Below are positions 1 through 9,832 of a stretch of 64,000 nt of DNA, one piece after another. Source of the DNA: Flintibacter sp. KGMB00164 (GTDB taxonomy: Bacteria; Bacillota; Clostridia; Oscillospirales; Oscillospiraceae); assembly GCF_008727735.1 (NCBI RefSeq), contig NZ_CP044227.1, forward strand, positions 2,761,001 through 2,825,000. The letters are read 5' to 3'. A model generated the notes under the pieces. The model searched no databases, was not told the origin of the DNA, and worked only from the letters and a program-made list of their open reading frames with translations. The first letter of the stretch is position 1. The number at the start of each line of letters is the position of its first letter. A program made the position numbers and the translations under genes.

Positions 1-397
1 TGGCAGAGGCGGAGAAAGCGGACGCCTGGACAGTCAGCTTCTTGGTGATGGTGCCGTTGCCCAGGATCTTCACACCATACTCACACTTGGAGAGGATGCC
101 CTTCTCCAGCAGAGCCTGAGCGTTGACCACAGCGCCGTCCTCGAACTTCTCCAGAGCGGAGACGTTCACGGACTCCAGGGGCTTAGCGAAGATGTTGTTG
201 AAGCCGCGCTTGGGGATACGGCGGGCCAGAGGCATCTGGCCGCCCTCAAAACCCACGCGCACGCCGCCGCCGGAGCGGGCCCACTGGCCCTTGTGACCAC
301 GGCCGGCAGTCTTACCGTTGCCGGAACCATGACCGCGGCCCTTGCGGAAGGACTTAGTGGTGGAACCGGCGGCGGGGGAGAGTTCATGCAGATTCAT
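1..397 (-). CDS. rplO: 50S ribosomal protein L15 (partial, C-terminus off the edge)
   Basis: L15 of the large ribosomal subunit, an assembly protein. About 132 of roughly 146 residues are visible. The N-terminus [12 protein letters not shown], followed by the glycine/arginine-rich [19 protein letters not shown] stretch, is diagnostic. The ATG at 395-397 has a GGAGG ribosome binding site. It is the last visible gene of the spc part of the operon, 18 bp after rpmD; secY would be expected next, outside the window. Confidence 0.95.
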   Translation of the reverse strand, partial: MNLHELSPAAGSTTKSFRKGRGHGSGNGKTAGRGHKGQWARSGGGVRVGFEGGQMPLARRIPKRGFNNIFAKPLESVNVSALEKFEDGAVVNAQALLEKGILSKCEYGVKILGNGTITKKLTVQASAFSASA

Positions 398-415
398 TGT
401 CTCGCGCCTCCTACG

Positions 416-598
416 TTAGTTTTCCTCGGTCACCTGGAGCAGGTAGCCGATGTGGGCGATCTTACCACGGGTGGCAGCGTTGTCGGGCTGCACGGTGATG
501 TCGCCGATCTTCTTCAGGCCCAGAGCCTCGGCAGTCGCCTTGTGCTTGGCGATGCGGCCGTTCAGGCTCTTGACCAGCTTAATGTTCAGATTAGCCAT
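416..598 (-). CDS. rpmD: 50S ribosomal protein L30
   Basis: A 60-residue L30, normal length for bacteria. The start MANLNIKLVKSLNGR and the central pattern around TVQPDNAATRGKI fit the family. It lies between rpsE and rplO in the conserved spc order, with short gaps on both sides, so it is co-transcribed. Confidence 0.95.
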   Translation of the reverse strand: MANLNIKLVKSLNGRIAKHKATAEALGLKKIGDITVQPDNAATRGKIAHIGYLLQVTEEN

Positions 599-611
599 TG
601 TCAGCGCCTCC

Positions 612-1112
612 TTAACCCAGGATCTCGTCCACGCTCTTACCGCGGATGCGGGCGACCTCCTCAGGGCTGCGCAGGGACTTCAGGCCCACAAAGGCAGCGG
701 AGACCACGTTCTGCGGATTGTTGGAGCGCAGGCACTTGGTGTAGATGTCCTTGATGCCGACAGCTTCCAGCACGGCGCGGACAGCGCCGCCGGCGATAAC
801 GCCGGTACCGGGGGCAGCGGGCTTCATCAGCACGCGGCCGGCGCCGAACTCACCGATCACCTCGTGGGGGATGGTGGTGCCGGACAGGGACACAGTGATC
901 ATGTTCTTCTTGGCGTCCTCGATGCCCTTGCGGATAGCCTCGGGCACCTCGGCGGCCTTACCCAGGCCAAAGCCCACGCGGCCCTTCTCATCGCCCACCA
1001 CCATCAGAGCGGCGAACTTGAAGATACGGCCGCCCTTGACGGTCTTGGATACGCGGTTCAGGGAAACGAGCTTCTCCACGAACTCGCTGGGTTCTCTCTC
1101 AAATCTAGCCAT
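612..1112 (-). CDS. rpsE: 30S ribosomal protein S5
   Basis: S5 of the small subunit, important for decoding accuracy and mRNA helicase activity at the entry channel. It has 166 residues with the N-terminal double-stranded-RNA-binding-like domain ([15 protein letters not shown], then [17 protein letters not shown]) and the C-terminal domain ([19 protein letters not shown]). It sits 13 bp after rpmD in map order, within the spc block. The ATG has a GGAGG site a few bases upstream. Confidence 0.97.
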   Translation of the reverse strand: MARFEREPSEFVEKLVSLNRVSKTVKGGRIFKFAALMVVGDEKGRVGFGLGKAAEVPEAIRKGIEDAKKNMITVSLSGTTIPHEVIGEFGAGRVLMKPAAPGTGVIAGGAVRAVLEAVGIKDIYTKCLRSNNPQNVVSAAFVGLKSLRSPEEVARIRGKSVDEILG

Positions 1113-1129
1113 TGTCGTTTCCTCCTCCC

Positions 1130-1489
1130 TTAGAACTGCAGGCCGCCCTCACGGGCGCCCTCGGCCAGAGCCTTGACGCGGCCGTGGTAGACATAGCCGC
1201 CGCGGTCGAACACCACGGTGTCGATGCCCTTGGCCTTGGCACGCTCAGCCACGTTGATGCCAACCTGCTTGGCGGCGTCGGACTTGGTGCCCTCACAGGA
1301 GAAATCCTTCTCCAGGGAAGAGGCGCTCACCAGGGTCTTGCCGGTCACATCGTCGATGATCTGGGCATAGATGTTGGTGGCGCTGCGGAACACGTTCAGG
1401 CGGGGACGCTCGGGCGTGCCGGAAATCTTGGCGCGCACGCGCTTATGGCGCTTAAGCCGCTGGGAACGAGTATCGGGTCTGTTGATCAT
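1130..1489 (-). CDS. rplR: 50S ribosomal protein L18
   Basis: A 119-residue L18, which binds 5S rRNA together with L5. The arginine/lysine-rich start [22 protein letters not shown] and the conserved [12 protein letters not shown] and [17 protein letters not shown] segments identify it. Gene order and 17-bp gaps place it between rplF and rpsE. Confidence 0.96.
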   Translation of the reverse strand: MINRPDTRSQRLKRHKRVRAKISGTPERPRLNVFRSATNIYAQIIDDVTGKTLVSASSLEKDFSCEGTKSDAAKQVGINVAERAKAKGIDTVVFDRGGYVYHGRVKALAEGAREGGLQF

Positions 1490-1506
1490 AGTGGCACACC
1501 TCCTTC

Positions 1507-2052
1507 TTACTTCTTGGCGCCGGTCTTACCAGCCTTGCGGCGGATGACCTCGTCGGTGTATTTGATGCCCTTGCCCTTATAAGGCTCGGGGGGACGCTTC
1601 TCTCTCACTTCGGCAGCAAACTGGCCAACCTGCTGCTTGTCGCAGCCGTTGATGATGATCTTGTTGGGGCCGGGAACCTCGATAGTGATACCGGGAACCT
1701 CCTCCATGATGACCTGATGGGAGAAGCCCAGGTTCATCACCAGCTTGTTGCCCTCCTTGGCCACACGATAGCCAACGCCGTTGACGTCCAGCTCCTTCTT
1801 ATAGCCCTCGGTCACGCCCACCACCATGTTGTGGATCAGGGTGCGAGTCAGGCCGTGAAGAGCACGGTTCTCCTTGGCGTCGTTGGGACGAGTGACATGC
1901 AGCACGTTCTCCTCGATGGCGATGGCCATGTTGGGGTTGAACTGCTGGGTCAGGGTGCCCTTGGGGCCCTTGACGGTGACAACGTTGTTGTCCTCTACCT
2001 TAATCTCCACTCCGGCGGGAATGGCGATAGGAGCTCTACCAATTCTAGACAT
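1507..2052 (-). CDS. rplF: 50S ribosomal protein L6
   Basis: A 181-residue L6, near the factor-binding site of the large subunit. [17 protein letters not shown] at the start and the C-terminal [14 protein letters not shown] motif are family hallmarks. It is followed 17 bp later by rplR. The C-terminus KAGKTGAKK is normal. Confidence 0.97.
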   Translation of the reverse strand: MSRIGRAPIAIPAGVEIKVEDNNVVTVKGPKGTLTQQFNPNMAIAIEENVLHVTRPNDAKENRALHGLTRTLIHNMVVGVTEGYKKELDVNGVGYRVAKEGNKLVMNLGFSHQVIMEEVPGITIEVPGPNKIIINGCDKQQVGQFAAEVREKRPPEPYKGKGIKYTDEVIRRKAGKTGAKK

Positions 2053-2066
2053 TCCTATAACCCTCC

Positions 2067-2465
2067 TTACCAGACAAATGCCAGGACTTCGCCGCCGACA
2101 TGGGCCTTGCGGGCCGCTTTGTCAGTCATGACGCCCTTGGAAGTGGATACGATGGCGATACCCAGGCCGCGCAGAACCTTGGGCAGCTCGTCCGCGCCGG
2201 CATACACCCGCAGGCCGGGCTTGGACACGCGGCGCAGACCGGAGATGACCTTCTCCTTACCGGCGCCATACTTCAGAGTGATGCGGATGACACCCTGAGT
2301 GCCGTCGTCGATGAGCTGGAAGTTCTTGATATAGCCTTCATCCAGCAGGATCTGAGCGATGGACTTCTTCATGTTGGACGCGGGGACGTCCACGGTGTCA
2401 TGCTTGGCGTTGTTCGCGTTGCGGATGCGGGTGAGCATATCCGCAATGGGGTCCGTGATATGCAT
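2067..2465 (-). CDS. rpsH: 30S ribosomal protein S8
   Basis: A 132-residue S8, a primary 16S rRNA-binding protein. [18 protein letters not shown] and the C-terminal [15 protein letters not shown]...GGEVLAFVW are diagnostic. The AAGGAGG site lies just upstream of the ATG. Unlike the usual arrangement, it is separated from rpsN by 507 bp carrying a promoter and a structured leader, so it is the first gene of a secondary transcription unit (rpsH-rplF-rplR-rpsE-rpmD-rplO). Confidence 0.97.
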   Translation of the reverse strand: MHITDPIADMLTRIRNANNAKHDTVDVPASNMKKSIAQILLDEGYIKNFQLIDDGTQGVIRITLKYGAGKEKVISGLRRVSKPGLRVYAGADELPKVLRGLGIAIVSTSKGVMTDKAARKAHVGGEVLAFVW

Positions 2466-2720
2466 GAGATATACCTCCTTATAAGATTACCGGGAGACCC
2501 GGTACAGACGGTAAGGTATCGGGGGTAGGCGCTCCCCGACCTGTTGACCGCCTTCGCGCCTTTGGCGCTATCAAAACCGCCGTGAGGCGGGCTTGACCAA
2601 AGTCACCTTGCAAGCCAAAACCCCGTACTCACACCCCGGGATTTTCCGGTGGGGATTACGGGTTTTTTGCACCGCCCAACGGTGTCGTGCGTGCCATTTT
2701 TAAGTCCTCTGGCGCACAAG
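2466..2720 (-). promoter_or_regulatory. Structured 5' leader of rpsH
   Basis: This non-coding stretch lies between the internal promoter and rpsH. Read on the minus strand it holds a run of hairpins: CACCG/CGGTG, a long AAAACCCGTA/TACGGGGTTTT arm, CCGCC-TCA-GGCGG followed by TTTT (an intrinsic-terminator shape), GCGCC/GGCGC, a TCGGGG/CCCCGA arm and ACCGGG/CCCGGT just before the ribosome binding site. I infer an autoregulatory leader or attenuator; no known leader family was recognised and no convincing ORF was seen. Confidence 0.5.
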
Positions 2721-2726
2721 CACTTT

Positions 2727-2755
2727 ATTGTACCCCATAAATCTGGGAATTGCAA
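2727..2755 (-). promoter_or_regulatory. Internal promoter of the spc operon, upstream of rpsH
   Basis: On the minus strand a -35 TTGCAA (2750-2755) is separated by exactly 17 bp from a -10 TACAAT (2727-2732). This is a near-consensus SigA promoter in the rpsN-rpsH gap and would start transcription near 2720. Confidence 0.7.
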
Positions 2756-2803
2756 GGGTTTTTTGCTTCGCACACACGAGTGCGTGGTCAGCTTTTGTCT
2801 GGA

Positions 2804-2836
2804 AGAGACCGGCTGCACCGCAGCCGGTCTCTTTTT
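2804..2836. terminator. Strong 13-bp hairpin with T-run on the plus strand
   Basis: The arms AGAGACCGGCTGC and GCAGCCGGTCTCT are perfectly paired around a 3-nt loop. TTTTT follows on the plus strand. On the minus strand the hairpin is followed only by TCTTCC, so it would be a weak terminator for the upstream ribosomal transcript. It lies just upstream of the internal promoter and may partly insulate it. Confidence 0.55.
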
Positions 2837-2972
2837 CGACTCATTTCAGGGGCAAGCCTCTTAAGGGGCCTGCCAGGGTCTTGGTGAAGATCGCTTTGTC
2901 AGACAAAGCGGAGCGGCGCAGGCGTACTTTGTGTACGTCAAGCCGGTCCAACGCAGTATGACGGAGCGAGAT

Positions 2973-3158
2973 TTACCAAGAAGCCTTCTTCACGCCGGGG
3001 ATCTGGCCCTTGTAAGCCAGCTCGCGGAAGCAGATACGGCAGATGCCGTAGTCGCGCAGGTAGGCGTGGGGACGGCCGCAGAGCTTGCAGCGGTTGTAGC
3101 GGCGGCTGGAGAACTTGGGCTCGCGCTGCTGCTTGAGAATCATAGATTTCTTAGCCAT
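2973..3158 (-). CDS. rpsN: 30S ribosomal protein S14, zinc-binding type
   Basis: A 61-residue S14 of the short zinc (type Z) form. The zinc ligands are visible as C-x2-C in RCKLCGR and C-x2-C in GICRICF. It is 14 bp downstream of rplE and is the last gene before the internal gap in the operon. The region 2837-2972 after it has only a few inverted repeats (for example around GCTTTGTCAGACAAAGC). Confidence 0.96.
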   Translation of the reverse strand: MAKKSMILKQQREPKFSSRRYNRCKLCGRPHAYLRDYGICRICFRELAYKGQIPGVKKASW

Positions 3159-3172
3159 GTTGTTCCTCCTCC

Positions 3173-3724
3173 TTAGCGGCCGGCGAAGGGAGCGCCGATG
3201 AGCTTGAGCAGCTCGCGGGCCTCCTCATCGGTCTGAGCGGTGGTGCACATCACGATGTCCATACCGCGGATCTTGTCGATCTTGTCGTACTCGATCTCGG
3301 GGAAGATCAGCTGCTCCTTGATGCCCAGAGCGTAGTTGCCCCGGCCGTCAAAGGAGTCGGCGGAAATGCCGCGGAAGTCACGCACGCGGGGCAGGGCCAC
3401 GTTGAACAGGCGGTCCAGGAACTCCCACATCTTGTTGCCGCGCAGGGTAACCTTAGCGCCGATGGGCATGCCCTCACGGAGCTTAAAGTTAGCCACGGAC
3501 TTCTTGGCCTTGGTGATCACAGCCTTCTGGCCGGTGATAGCGGTCAGGTCGCTGACCACGGCGTCCAGAACCTTGGCGTTCTCGCGGGCCTCGCTGCAGC
3601 CCACGTTGACAACGATCTTGTCCAGACGGGGGATCTGCATGGTGGACTTGTAGCCGAACTTCTGCATCAGAGCAGGAGCGACCTCGTCCTGATACAGCTT
3701 CTTCAGGTTAGGCGTATTGGCCAT
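3173..3724 (-). CDS. rplE: 50S ribosomal protein L5
   Basis: A 183-residue L5, which binds 5S rRNA and contacts the P-site tRNA. Recognisable segments are [37 protein letters not shown] and the C-terminal [19 protein letters not shown]. The ATG at 3722-3724 has a good upstream GGAGG. It follows rplX by 18 bp. Confidence 0.97.
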   Translation of the reverse strand: MANTPNLKKLYQDEVAPALMQKFGYKSTMQIPRLDKIVVNVGCSEARENAKVLDAVVSDLTAITGQKAVITKAKKSVANFKLREGMPIGAKVTLRGNKMWEFLDRLFNVALPRVRDFRGISADSFDGRGNYALGIKEQLIFPEIEYDKIDKIRGMDIVMCTTAQTDEEARELLKLIGAPFAGR

Positions 3725-3742
3725 TGGTTAACTCCTCCTCTC

Positions 3743-4057
3743 TCAGATTTCGGCGCCGCACTTCTTGCAGATGCGGACCTTCTTGTCACCCTCGACCTTG
3801 TGGCCGACGCGGGTGGGCTTACCACACTTGGGGCAGACCTTCTGCACCTTGCAGGCGTAGATGGGGGCCTCCTTCTGGATGATGCCGCCCTGCTCGCCCT
3901 GCTTACGGGGCTTGGTGTGGCGGGAGACCACGTTGACCTTCTCCACCACGACCTTGCCGCTCTTGGGCATAACTTCCAGGACCTTGCCCTGCTTGCCCTT
4001 GTCCTTGCCGGACAGAACGACCACCAGGTCGTCCTTGCGAATGCTCATTTTATTCAT
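3743..4057 (-). CDS. rplX: 50S ribosomal protein L24
   Basis: A 104-residue L24, an assembly initiator. The KOW motif is seen in [21 protein letters not shown]. The ATG at 4057 is chosen over the in-frame ATG three codons later because GGGAGGG lies 8 nt upstream of the first. A C-x2-C pair (CPKCGKP) and a second one at the C-terminus (CKKCGAEI) suggest a zinc-binding variant. Confidence 0.95.
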   Translation of the reverse strand: MNKMSIRKDDLVVVLSGKDKGKQGKVLEVMPKSGKVVVEKVNVVSRHTKPRKQGEQGGIIQKEAPIYACKVQKVCPKCGKPTRVGHKVEGDKKVRICKKCGAEI

Positions 4058-4072
4058 CCTAAAAACCCTCCC

Positions 4073-4441
4073 TTACAGCACTTCGGGAGCCAGGGACAGG
4101 ATCTTCATATAATCCTTGTCGCGCAGCTCGCGGGCCACTGGGCCAAAGATACGAGTGCCGCGGGGGTTCTTGTCCTCCTTGATGAGGACGGCGGCGTTGT
4201 CGTCAAACCGGACGTAGGAGCCGTCGGCGCGGCGCACGCCCCGAGCGGAACGGACGATAACGGCCTTAACGACCTCGCCCTTCTTCACGGTACCGCCGGG
4301 CTGAGCCTTCCGCACGGAAGCCACGACCACATCGCCGATGTTGCCGAACTTGCGCTTGGAACCGCCCAGCACGCGGATGGTCTTGATCTCCTTGGCGCCG
4401 GTGTTATCGGCGACTTTCAGATAGCTTTCTTCCTGAATCAT
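4073..4441 (-). CDS. rplN: 50S ribosomal protein L14
   Basis: A 122-residue L14 with the invariant start [18 protein letters not shown] and the motif [13 protein letters not shown] near the C-terminus. It is part of the rpsQ-rplN-rplX block. Confidence 0.97.
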   Translation of the reverse strand: MIQEESYLKVADNTGAKEIKTIRVLGGSKRKFGNIGDVVVASVRKAQPGGTVKKGEVVKAVIVRSARGVRRADGSYVRFDDNAAVLIKEDKNPRGTRIFGPVARELRDKDYMKILSLAPEVL

Positions 4442-4453
4442 GCCGGCACCTCC

Positions 4454-4714
4454 TTATTTCGCCTTCTCGATGATCTCAACCACGCGCCAGCGCTTGTCCT
4501 TGGACAGGGGACGGGTCTCCATGACACGGACACGGTCGCCGATGCCGCACTGGTTGTTCTCATCGTGAGCCTTCAGCTTATAGGTTCTCTTAACGATCTT
4601 CTTGTACAGAGGGTGGGCCACGCGGTCGGCGATGGCGACCACCACGGTCTTATCCATCTTGTCCGAAACCACCAGGCCGACTCTGGTCTTACGGGAAGAA
4701 GTTCTGTTTTCCAT
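4454..4714 (-). CDS. rpsQ: 30S ribosomal protein S17
   Basis: An 86-residue S17 with the typical [19 protein letters not shown] and [29 protein letters not shown] segments. It lies 15 bp after rpmC and 12 bp before rplN. Confidence 0.96.
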   Translation of the reverse strand: MENRTSSRKTRVGLVVSDKMDKTVVVAIADRVAHPLYKKIVKRTYKLKAHDENNQCGIGDRVRVMETRPLSKDKRWRVVEIIEKAK

Positions 4715-4729
4715 CTTCTATTCCTCCTA

Positions 4730-4927
4730 TTACCGGCCGGCGAGCTGCTGCTCGCGGATGATGGTCTTGACCCGGGCGATATCCTTCTTGACCTCAGCGA
4801 TGCGCACGGGGTTATCCAGCTGGTTGGTGGCGTGCTGGAGGCGCAGGTTGAACAGGTCCTTCTTCAGGTCCATCAGCTTGGTCTCCAGCTCGGCGCCGGA
4901 CATCTTGCGGATTTCATTGGCCTTCAT
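4730..4927 (-). CDS. rpmC: 50S ribosomal protein L29
   Basis: A 65-residue L29, located at the peptide exit tunnel. It shows the helical pattern [18 protein letters not shown] and LFNLRLQHATNQLDNP. Its start codon overlaps the rplP stop codon by one base (4927), which suggests translational coupling. Confidence 0.95.
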   Translation of the reverse strand: MKANEIRKMSGAELETKLMDLKKDLFNLRLQHATNQLDNPVRIAEVKKDIARVKTIIREQQLAGR

Positions 4928-5358
4928 TACGCTTCACCACCCTTCTCGGTCTCTTCACGCTTTACGATCTTGCACTTGACAGGCAGCTTGTGGCTGGCCA
5001 GACGCAGAGCCTCACGAGCGACCTCCTCGGAGACGCCGGCGATCTCGAACATCACGCGGCCGGGCTTAACCACGGCCACCCAGTACTCGGGGGAACCCTT
5101 ACCGGAACCCATGCGGGTCTCGGCGGGCTTCTCGGTTACGGGCTTATCGGGGAAGATCTTGATCCAAACCTTACCACCACGCTTGGTGTGACGAGTCATG
5201 GCGATACGGGCGGCCTCGATCTGATTGCTGGTGATCCAGCTGGGCTCAGTGGCCATCAGGCCAAACTCACCGTAGCTGACGGTGTTGCCCCGGGTAGCCT
5301 TACCCTTCATGCGGCCGCGGTGAACACGGCGATACTTTACGCGCTTAGGCAGCAGCAT
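4927..5358 (-). CDS. rplP: 50S ribosomal protein L16
   Basis: A 143-residue L16 near the A-site. [19 protein letters not shown] and the later [19 protein letters not shown] are diagnostic. The ATG overlaps the rpsC stop as TAATG, so translation is probably coupled. Confidence 0.97.
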   Translation of the reverse strand: MLLPKRVKYRRVHRGRMKGKATRGNTVSYGEFGLMATEPSWITSNQIEAARIAMTRHTKRGGKVWIKIFPDKPVTEKPAETRMGSGKGSPEYWVAVVKPGRVMFEIAGVSEEVAREALRLASHKLPVKCKIVKREETEKGGEA

Positions 5359-6221
5359 TACTGAGCGCCTCCTTCCTTAGGAGCATTGGCCTGACCGGCG
5401 GGGCGGGGGCCACGATTGTTGTTGAAGTTGCCCTGGCCGGCGGGACGAGGACCGCGGTTGAAGCCGCCCTCGCGACGATCCCGGTTGAAGCCACCACGAC
5501 GGTCGCCGTCGCGGCGGTCGCGGCGGGGACGCTCACGGCGCTCCTGATAGGGCTTGCTGGTATCCAGGGTGCGGGGAGTGGTCCGCAGGGCCTGGGTGAG
5601 CACCTCACCCTTGTAGATCCACACCTTCACGCCGATGCGGCCGTAGGTGGTGGCAGCCTCAGCAAAGCCGTAGTCGATGTCGGCGCGCAGAGTCTGCAGG
5701 GGGATGGTGCCATCGTGATAGTGCTCGGTGCGGGCGATCTCAGCGCCGCCCAGACGGCCGGAGCAGCAGGTCTTGATGCCGCGGGCGCCGGAGCGCATCG
5801 CACGGCCCATGGCGTTCTTCATGGCGCGGCGGAAGCCGATACGCTTCTCCAGCTGCTGAGCGATGTTCTCGGCAACCAGCTGAGCGTCCATGTCGGCGTT
5901 CTTCACTTCCACGATCTTCAGGTCCACGGGCTTGCCGATCATCTTGACCAGCTTGGCCTCGATCTTCTTGATCTCCTCGCCGCCCTTACCGATGACCACG
6001 CCGGGACGGGCGCAGTGCAGGTAGATGCGGACCTTGGCGTTGTCCCGCTCGATCTCGATCTTGGGGATGCCGGCGGAGTACAGGGTCTTCTTCAGGTAGT
6101 CACGGATCTTCTTGTCCTCAACCAGCAGGTCGCCAACCAGCTCGTTCTTGGCGTACCAGCGGGAGTCCCAATCCTTGATGACACCCACGCGCAGGCCGTG
6201 GGGATTAACTTTCTGTCCCAT
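5358..6221 (-). CDS. rpsC: 30S ribosomal protein S3 with an Arg/Gly/Asn-rich C-terminal tail
   Basis: S3 of the mRNA entry channel. The N-terminal start [20 protein letters not shown], the KH domain ([17 protein letters not shown], about residues 75-90) and the C-terminal core ([28 protein letters not shown]) are all intact. At 287 residues it is about 60-70 longer than usual. The extra part after about residue 225 is low-complexity, rich in R, G, N and D, with GGFNRD-like units and a twice-repeated NRGPRPAGQ. It is in frame and followed directly by rplP, so it is probably real. Confidence 0.96.
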   Translation of the reverse strand: MGQKVNPHGLRVGVIKDWDSRWYAKNELVGDLLVEDKKIRDYLKKTLYSAGIPKIEIERDNAKVRIYLHCARPGVVIGKGGEEIKKIEAKLVKMIGKPVDLKIVEVKNADMDAQLVAENIAQQLEKRIGFRRAMKNAMGRAMRSGARGIKTCCSGRLGGAEIARTEHYHDGTIPLQTLRADIDYGFAEAATTYGRIGVKVWIYKGEVLTQALRTTPRTLDTSKPYQERRERPRRDRRDGDRRGGFNRDRREGGFNRGPRPAGQGNFNNNRGPRPAGQANAPKEGGAQ

Positions 6222-6236
6222 ATTCTTCCTCCTCCC

Positions 6237-6569
6237 TTAGCGCTCGCTGACCACGATGGTCACGTGAGAAGTGCGCTTGTTGATGCGGAACGCACGGCCC
6301 TGAGCGCGGGGGCGGATGCGCTTAATGATGGGGCCGGGGTTGGCGTAGCAGGCGCTCACGTACAGCTTCTCGGGATCCATCTGGTGGTTGTTCTCCGCAT
6401 TGGCAGCGGCGCTCTTCAGGAGCTTGAGCACAGGCTCAGAGGCAGACTTGGGGGTCTGCATCAGGATGGCGGCGGCAGTGCCCACATCCTTACCGCGGAT
6501 CAGATCCAGAACGATCTTCACCTTCCGGGGAGAGATCCGCAGATATTTCAGATTCGCAACAGCTTCCAT
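6237..6569 (-). CDS. rplV: 50S ribosomal protein L22
   Basis: A 110-residue L22 that lines the exit tunnel. [39 protein letters not shown] and the C-terminal [22 protein letters not shown] are characteristic. It lies between rpsS and rpsC with 14-15 bp gaps. Confidence 0.97.
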   Translation of the reverse strand: MEAVANLKYLRISPRKVKIVLDLIRGKDVGTAAAILMQTPKSASEPVLKLLKSAAANAENNHQMDPEKLYVSACYANPGPIIKRIRPRAQGRAFRINKRTSHVTIVVSER

Positions 6570-6583
6570 GGTATCTCTCCTCC

Positions 6584-6856
6584 TTACTTACCGGTCTTGG
6601 AACCCGCGTGGCCCTTGAAGGTGCGGGTGGGGACGAACTCGCCCAGCTTGTGGCCGACCATATCCTCGGTCACATAGACGGGCACGTGCTTGCGGCCGTC
6701 GTGGACCGCGAAGGTGTGGCCGACGAAGGAGGGGAAGATGGTGGAGGCGCGGCTCCAAGTCTTCAGGACCTTCTTCTCGCCGGTCTGATTCATTTCGTCG
6801 ACCCGCTTCAGCAGCTCGGGGGCGCAAAAGGGGCCTTTCTTGATACTTCTGCTCAT
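6584..6856 (-). CDS. rpsS: 30S ribosomal protein S19
   Basis: A 90-residue S19 of the 30S head. [11 protein letters not shown], the [27 protein letters not shown] core and [14 protein letters not shown] are typical. The gene sits 14 bp after rplB. Confidence 0.97.
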   Translation of the reverse strand: MSRSIKKGPFCAPELLKRVDEMNQTGEKKVLKTWSRASTIFPSFVGHTFAVHDGRKHVPVYVTEDMVGHKLGEFVPTRTFKGHAGSKTGK

Positions 6857-6870
6857 CTTTTACTCCCTCC

Positions 6871-7704
6871 TTACTTGTCGTTGCGGCGCTTGACGATGAA
6901 CTTATCGGTGCGGTTCTTGGTCTTGCGGGTCTTGTAACCCAGAGCGGGCTTGCCCCAGGGGGTAACAGGACCGGGACGACCAACGGGGCTCTTGCCCTCG
7001 CCGCCGCCGTGGGGGTGGTCATTGGGGTTCATGACGGAGCCACGGACGGTGGGACGCCAACCCATGTGACGCTTACGGCCGGCCTTACCGATCTGGATGT
7101 TGGCGTGATCGGTGTTGCCAACCTGGCCGATGGTGGCCTTGCAGTTCTCACGGATATAGCGCACCTCGCCGGAAGGCAGACGCACCTGAGCCATGCCGTT
7201 CTCCTTAGCCATCAGCTGAGCGGCCACGCCGGCGGCGCGAACCAGCTGAGCACCCTTGCCGGGGTACAGCTCGATGTTGTGGATCATCTCGCCCACGGGG
7301 ATGTTGGCGATGGGCAGGCAGTTGCCGGGCAGGATGTCGGAGTCAGCACCGGTCATGATGATGTGACCGGCCTTCAGGCCGTTGGGGGCCAGGATATAGC
7401 GCTTCTCGCCGTCCTCGTACTGGATCAGGGCGATGTTGGCGGAACGGTTGGGGTCGTACTGCAGGTTCAGAACAGTAGCCTTACCTTCCTTGTCGCGCTT
7501 GAAGTCGATAACACGATACTTCTGCTTGTTGCCGCCGCCGCGGTGGCGAACGGTGATGCGGCCGTAGCTGTTGCGGCCAGCGTGCTTCTTGAGGTTCTCA
7601 GTCAGGCTGCGCTCGGGCTTAGCCTTCTTGTCGATGCCCTCGAAGGCGGACACAGTCATGTGACGGCGGGAGGGCGTTGTGGGCTTAAAAGTTTTGATAG
7701 CCAT
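6871..7704 (-). CDS. rplB: 50S ribosomal protein L2
   Basis: A 277-residue L2 required for peptidyl transfer and subunit joining. [40 protein letters not shown] and the conserved C-terminal block [22 protein letters not shown], which contains the functional histidine, are present. Confidence 0.98.
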   Translation of the reverse strand: MAIKTFKPTTPSRRHMTVSAFEGIDKKAKPERSLTENLKKHAGRNSYGRITVRHRGGGNKQKYRVIDFKRDKEGKATVLNLQYDPNRSANIALIQYEDGEKRYILAPNGLKAGHIIMTGADSDILPGNCLPIANIPVGEMIHNIELYPGKGAQLVRAAGVAAQLMAKENGMAQVRLPSGEVRYIRENCKATIGQVGNTDHANIQIGKAGRKRHMGWRPTVRGSVMNPNDHPHGGGEGKSPVGRPGPVTPWGKPALGYKTRKTKNRTDKFIVKRRNDK

Positions 7705-7719
7705 TGTTCAATCTCCTCC

Positions 7720-8013
7720 TTACACCATGCCTTCGAAGAACTCGATGGTCTTGGAATCGGCGGTCAGAGTGACCATAGCCTTCTTCCAGCTGGGACGGCG
7801 GCCAGCGGGCCGGGCGCCCATGCGCTTCTCCTTACCCTGCATGTTCAGGGTGTTGACCTTGGCAACCTTCACGCCGAAGATCTCCTCAACCGCCTTGGCG
7901 ATCTCGATCTTGTTGGCGTTCTTGGCCACCTCGAAGGTGTAGCGCTTCATCTCGGTATCAGCCATGGACTGCTCGGTGATGATGGGGCGCTTGATGATAT
8001 CATAAGCGGTCAT
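7720..8013 (-). CDS. rplW: 50S ribosomal protein L23
   Basis: A 97-residue L23, the docking site for trigger factor and SRP at the tunnel exit. [17 protein letters not shown] and [24 protein letters not shown] are typical. Its start overlaps the rplD stop by one base (8013). Confidence 0.96.
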   Translation of the reverse strand: MTAYDIIKRPIITEQSMADTEMKRYTFEVAKNANKIEIAKAVEEIFGVKVAKVNTLNMQGKEKRMGARPAGRRPSWKKAMVTLTADSKTIEFFEGMV

Positions 8014-8633
8014 TACGCGAACACCTCCTCGATGATGGCCAGGGCGGCCTTGTCGATGACCAGGCGCTTGGCGTTGACAATGTCGTACACGCTGAGGATC
8101 TTAGCGGTGGTGGTCACCACGCCGGGGATGTTCCGGGCGGACTTGACCACGATCTCGTTGACCTCAGGAGTGATAACCACGGACTTGCCGGCCTCAACCG
8201 CGTTGAGGAAGTTGCGCATGTCCTTGGTCTTGATGGCGTCCAGCTTCAGCTCGTCGACCACCAGGATGTCGCCGGAGGCGGCCTTGGCGGACAGAGCGGA
8301 CTTCAGAGCCAGGCGCTTCACCTTCTTATTCAGGGTGTAGCTGTAATCGCGGGGCTTGGGAGCAAACACGATACCGCCGTGAGTCCACTGGGGAGCCCGG
8401 GTGGAACCCTGACGGGCGTGGCCGGTGCCCTTCTGGCGCCAGGGCTTCTTGCCGCCGCCGGAAACCTCGGCGCGGGTCAGAGCGCTCTGGGTGCCCTGAC
8501 GGCAGTTGGCCAGGTGGTTCTTGACCACCTCGTGGACAACAGCCTGGTTGGGCTCGATGCCGAAAACAGCCTCGGAGAGCTCGATCTCGCCGACCTGCTG
8601 GCCGGCCATGTTAAACACATTCGCTTTTGCCAT
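8013..8633 (-). CDS. rplD: 50S ribosomal protein L4
   Basis: A 206-residue L4, which in several bacteria also represses its own S10 operon. The long extension with [29 protein letters not shown] (about residues 60-90) is diagnostic. It is a candidate ligand for the structured leader before rpsJ, by analogy only. Confidence 0.97.
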   Translation of the reverse strand: MAKANVFNMAGQQVGEIELSEAVFGIEPNQAVVHEVVKNHLANCRQGTQSALTRAEVSGGGKKPWRQKGTGHARQGSTRAPQWTHGGIVFAPKPRDYSYTLNKKVKRLALKSALSAKAASGDILVVDELKLDAIKTKDMRNFLNAVEAGKSVVITPEVNEIVVKSARNIPGVVTTTAKILSVYDIVNAKRLVIDKAALAIIEEVFA

Positions 8634-8652
8634 GATTTACACTCTCCTTTCC

Positions 8653-9378
8653 TTACTTGTTGCGGGCGGAAGCCTTCTGGGGATTGCGGCCGGAAGCCTT
8701 CTGCGGGTTGTTGCTGATGCCGGCAGCACCCTTGGGCTCGAAGTACTTCTTCACGCTGTTGCGCAGGAACACCACGCCGCCCTTGGGGCCGGGGATGGCG
8801 CCGCGAACCGCGATGATGCCCAGCTCGGCGTCCACAGAGATGACGTCCAGGTTCATGACAGTGACCTGCTCGTTGCCCATCTGGCCGGCGCCGATCTTAC
8901 CCTTGAAGATACGGGAAGGATCGCTGTTGGCGGCCATGGCGCCGGCGTGACGATGCACAGGGCCGGTACCGTGGGTCTCCTTCAGACGAGAAGCACCGTG
9001 ACGCTTGATAACGCCCTGGTAGCCGTGGCCCTTGCTGATGCCGGTGACGTCCACGCGGTCGCCCGCGGCGAACACGTCAGCCTTCAGCTCGTCGCCGATC
9101 TCGTACTTGGAGCAGTCATCCAGACGGAACTCCTTGAGAACCTTCTTCAGCTCCTCCAGGCCGGCCTTCTTCTGATGGCCAACCTCAGGCTTGGTCAGCT
9201 TGCGCTCGGGAACGGTCTGATAACCCAGCTGAATGGCCTCATAGCCATCCTTCTCGGCGGTCTTCTTCTGCACCACGGTGCAGGGGCCGGCCTCGATCAC
9301 GGTCACAGGGACCACGTGGCCAGCTTCATCGAAGATCTGGGTCATGCCGATCTTTTTGCCGATGATCGCTTTCTCCAT
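8653..9378 (-). CDS. rplC: 50S ribosomal protein L3
   Basis: L3 reaches into the peptidyl-transferase centre. MEKAIIGKKIGMTQIFDEAGHVVPVTVIEAGP, the central GAMAANSDPSRIFKGKIGAGQMG and GIIAVRGAIPGPKGGVVFL are characteristic. At 241 residues it carries a C-terminal tail of about 30 residues with a NPQKAS repeat (twice), absent from typical L3. The 139-bp gap to rpsJ has no recognised promoter. Confidence 0.97.
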   Translation of the reverse strand: MEKAIIGKKIGMTQIFDEAGHVVPVTVIEAGPCTVVQKKTAEKDGYEAIQLGYQTVPERKLTKPEVGHQKKAGLEELKKVLKEFRLDDCSKYEIGDELKADVFAAGDRVDVTGISKGHGYQGVIKRHGASRLKETHGTGPVHRHAGAMAANSDPSRIFKGKIGAGQMGNEQVTVMNLDVISVDAELGIIAVRGAIPGPKGGVVFLRNSVKKYFEPKGAAGISNNPQKASGRNPQKASARNK

Positions 9379-9517
9379 GTTGGATTTTCCTCCTATATAG
9401 GTTATTGGTTGGGCGAGTTACCCATTGGACTGGTATTGCTCGGCCAACTTGACCCGTCCGCCTCAATATGCGGCAGACAGCGGGTACACAAGGTAGTTGT
9501 TTGAGATCGCTGTGAAA

Positions 9518-9832
9518 TTACAGCTTGATCTCGATCTCCACACCAGCGGGAAGCTCCAGGCTCATCAGGGCCTCGACGGTCTTGGGGGAGGGCTTGACCA
9601 CGTCGATCAGGCGCTTGTGAGTGCGGCGCTCAAACTGCTCGCGGCTGTCCTTGTACTTGTGGACGGCGCGCAGGATGGTGACGACTTCCTTCTTGGTGGG
9701 CAGGGGGATGGGGCCGGAGACGGTAGCGCCGGTGCGCTTGGCGGTCTCCACGATCTTCTCCGCGCTCTGGTCGATGAGCTGGTGATCGTAAGCCTTCAGA
9801 CGGATGCGGATCATTTCTTTCTGAGCTGCCAT
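9518..9832 (-). CDS. rpsJ: 30S ribosomal protein S10 (NusE)
   Basis: A 104-residue S10, which is also transcription antitermination factor NusE. The ATG at 9830-9832 ([21 protein letters not shown]) is preferred because GGAGG lies upstream and the family starts here; the reading frame stays open further upstream. The conserved [29 protein letters not shown] core is present. It is the first gene of the ribosomal operon. Confidence 0.97.
   Translation of the reverse strand: MAAQKEMIRIRLKAYDHQLIDQSAEKIVETAKRTGATVSGPIPLPTKKEVVTILRAVHKYKDSREQFERRTHKRLIDVVKPSPKTVEALMSLELPAGVEIEIKL

Noticed and set aside
2649..2961. Overlapping short plus-strand frames in the rpsN-rpsH gap
   Set aside because: They lack ribosome binding sites and cross the strong hairpin at 2804-2836. 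The minus-strand promoter and leader explain the region better.
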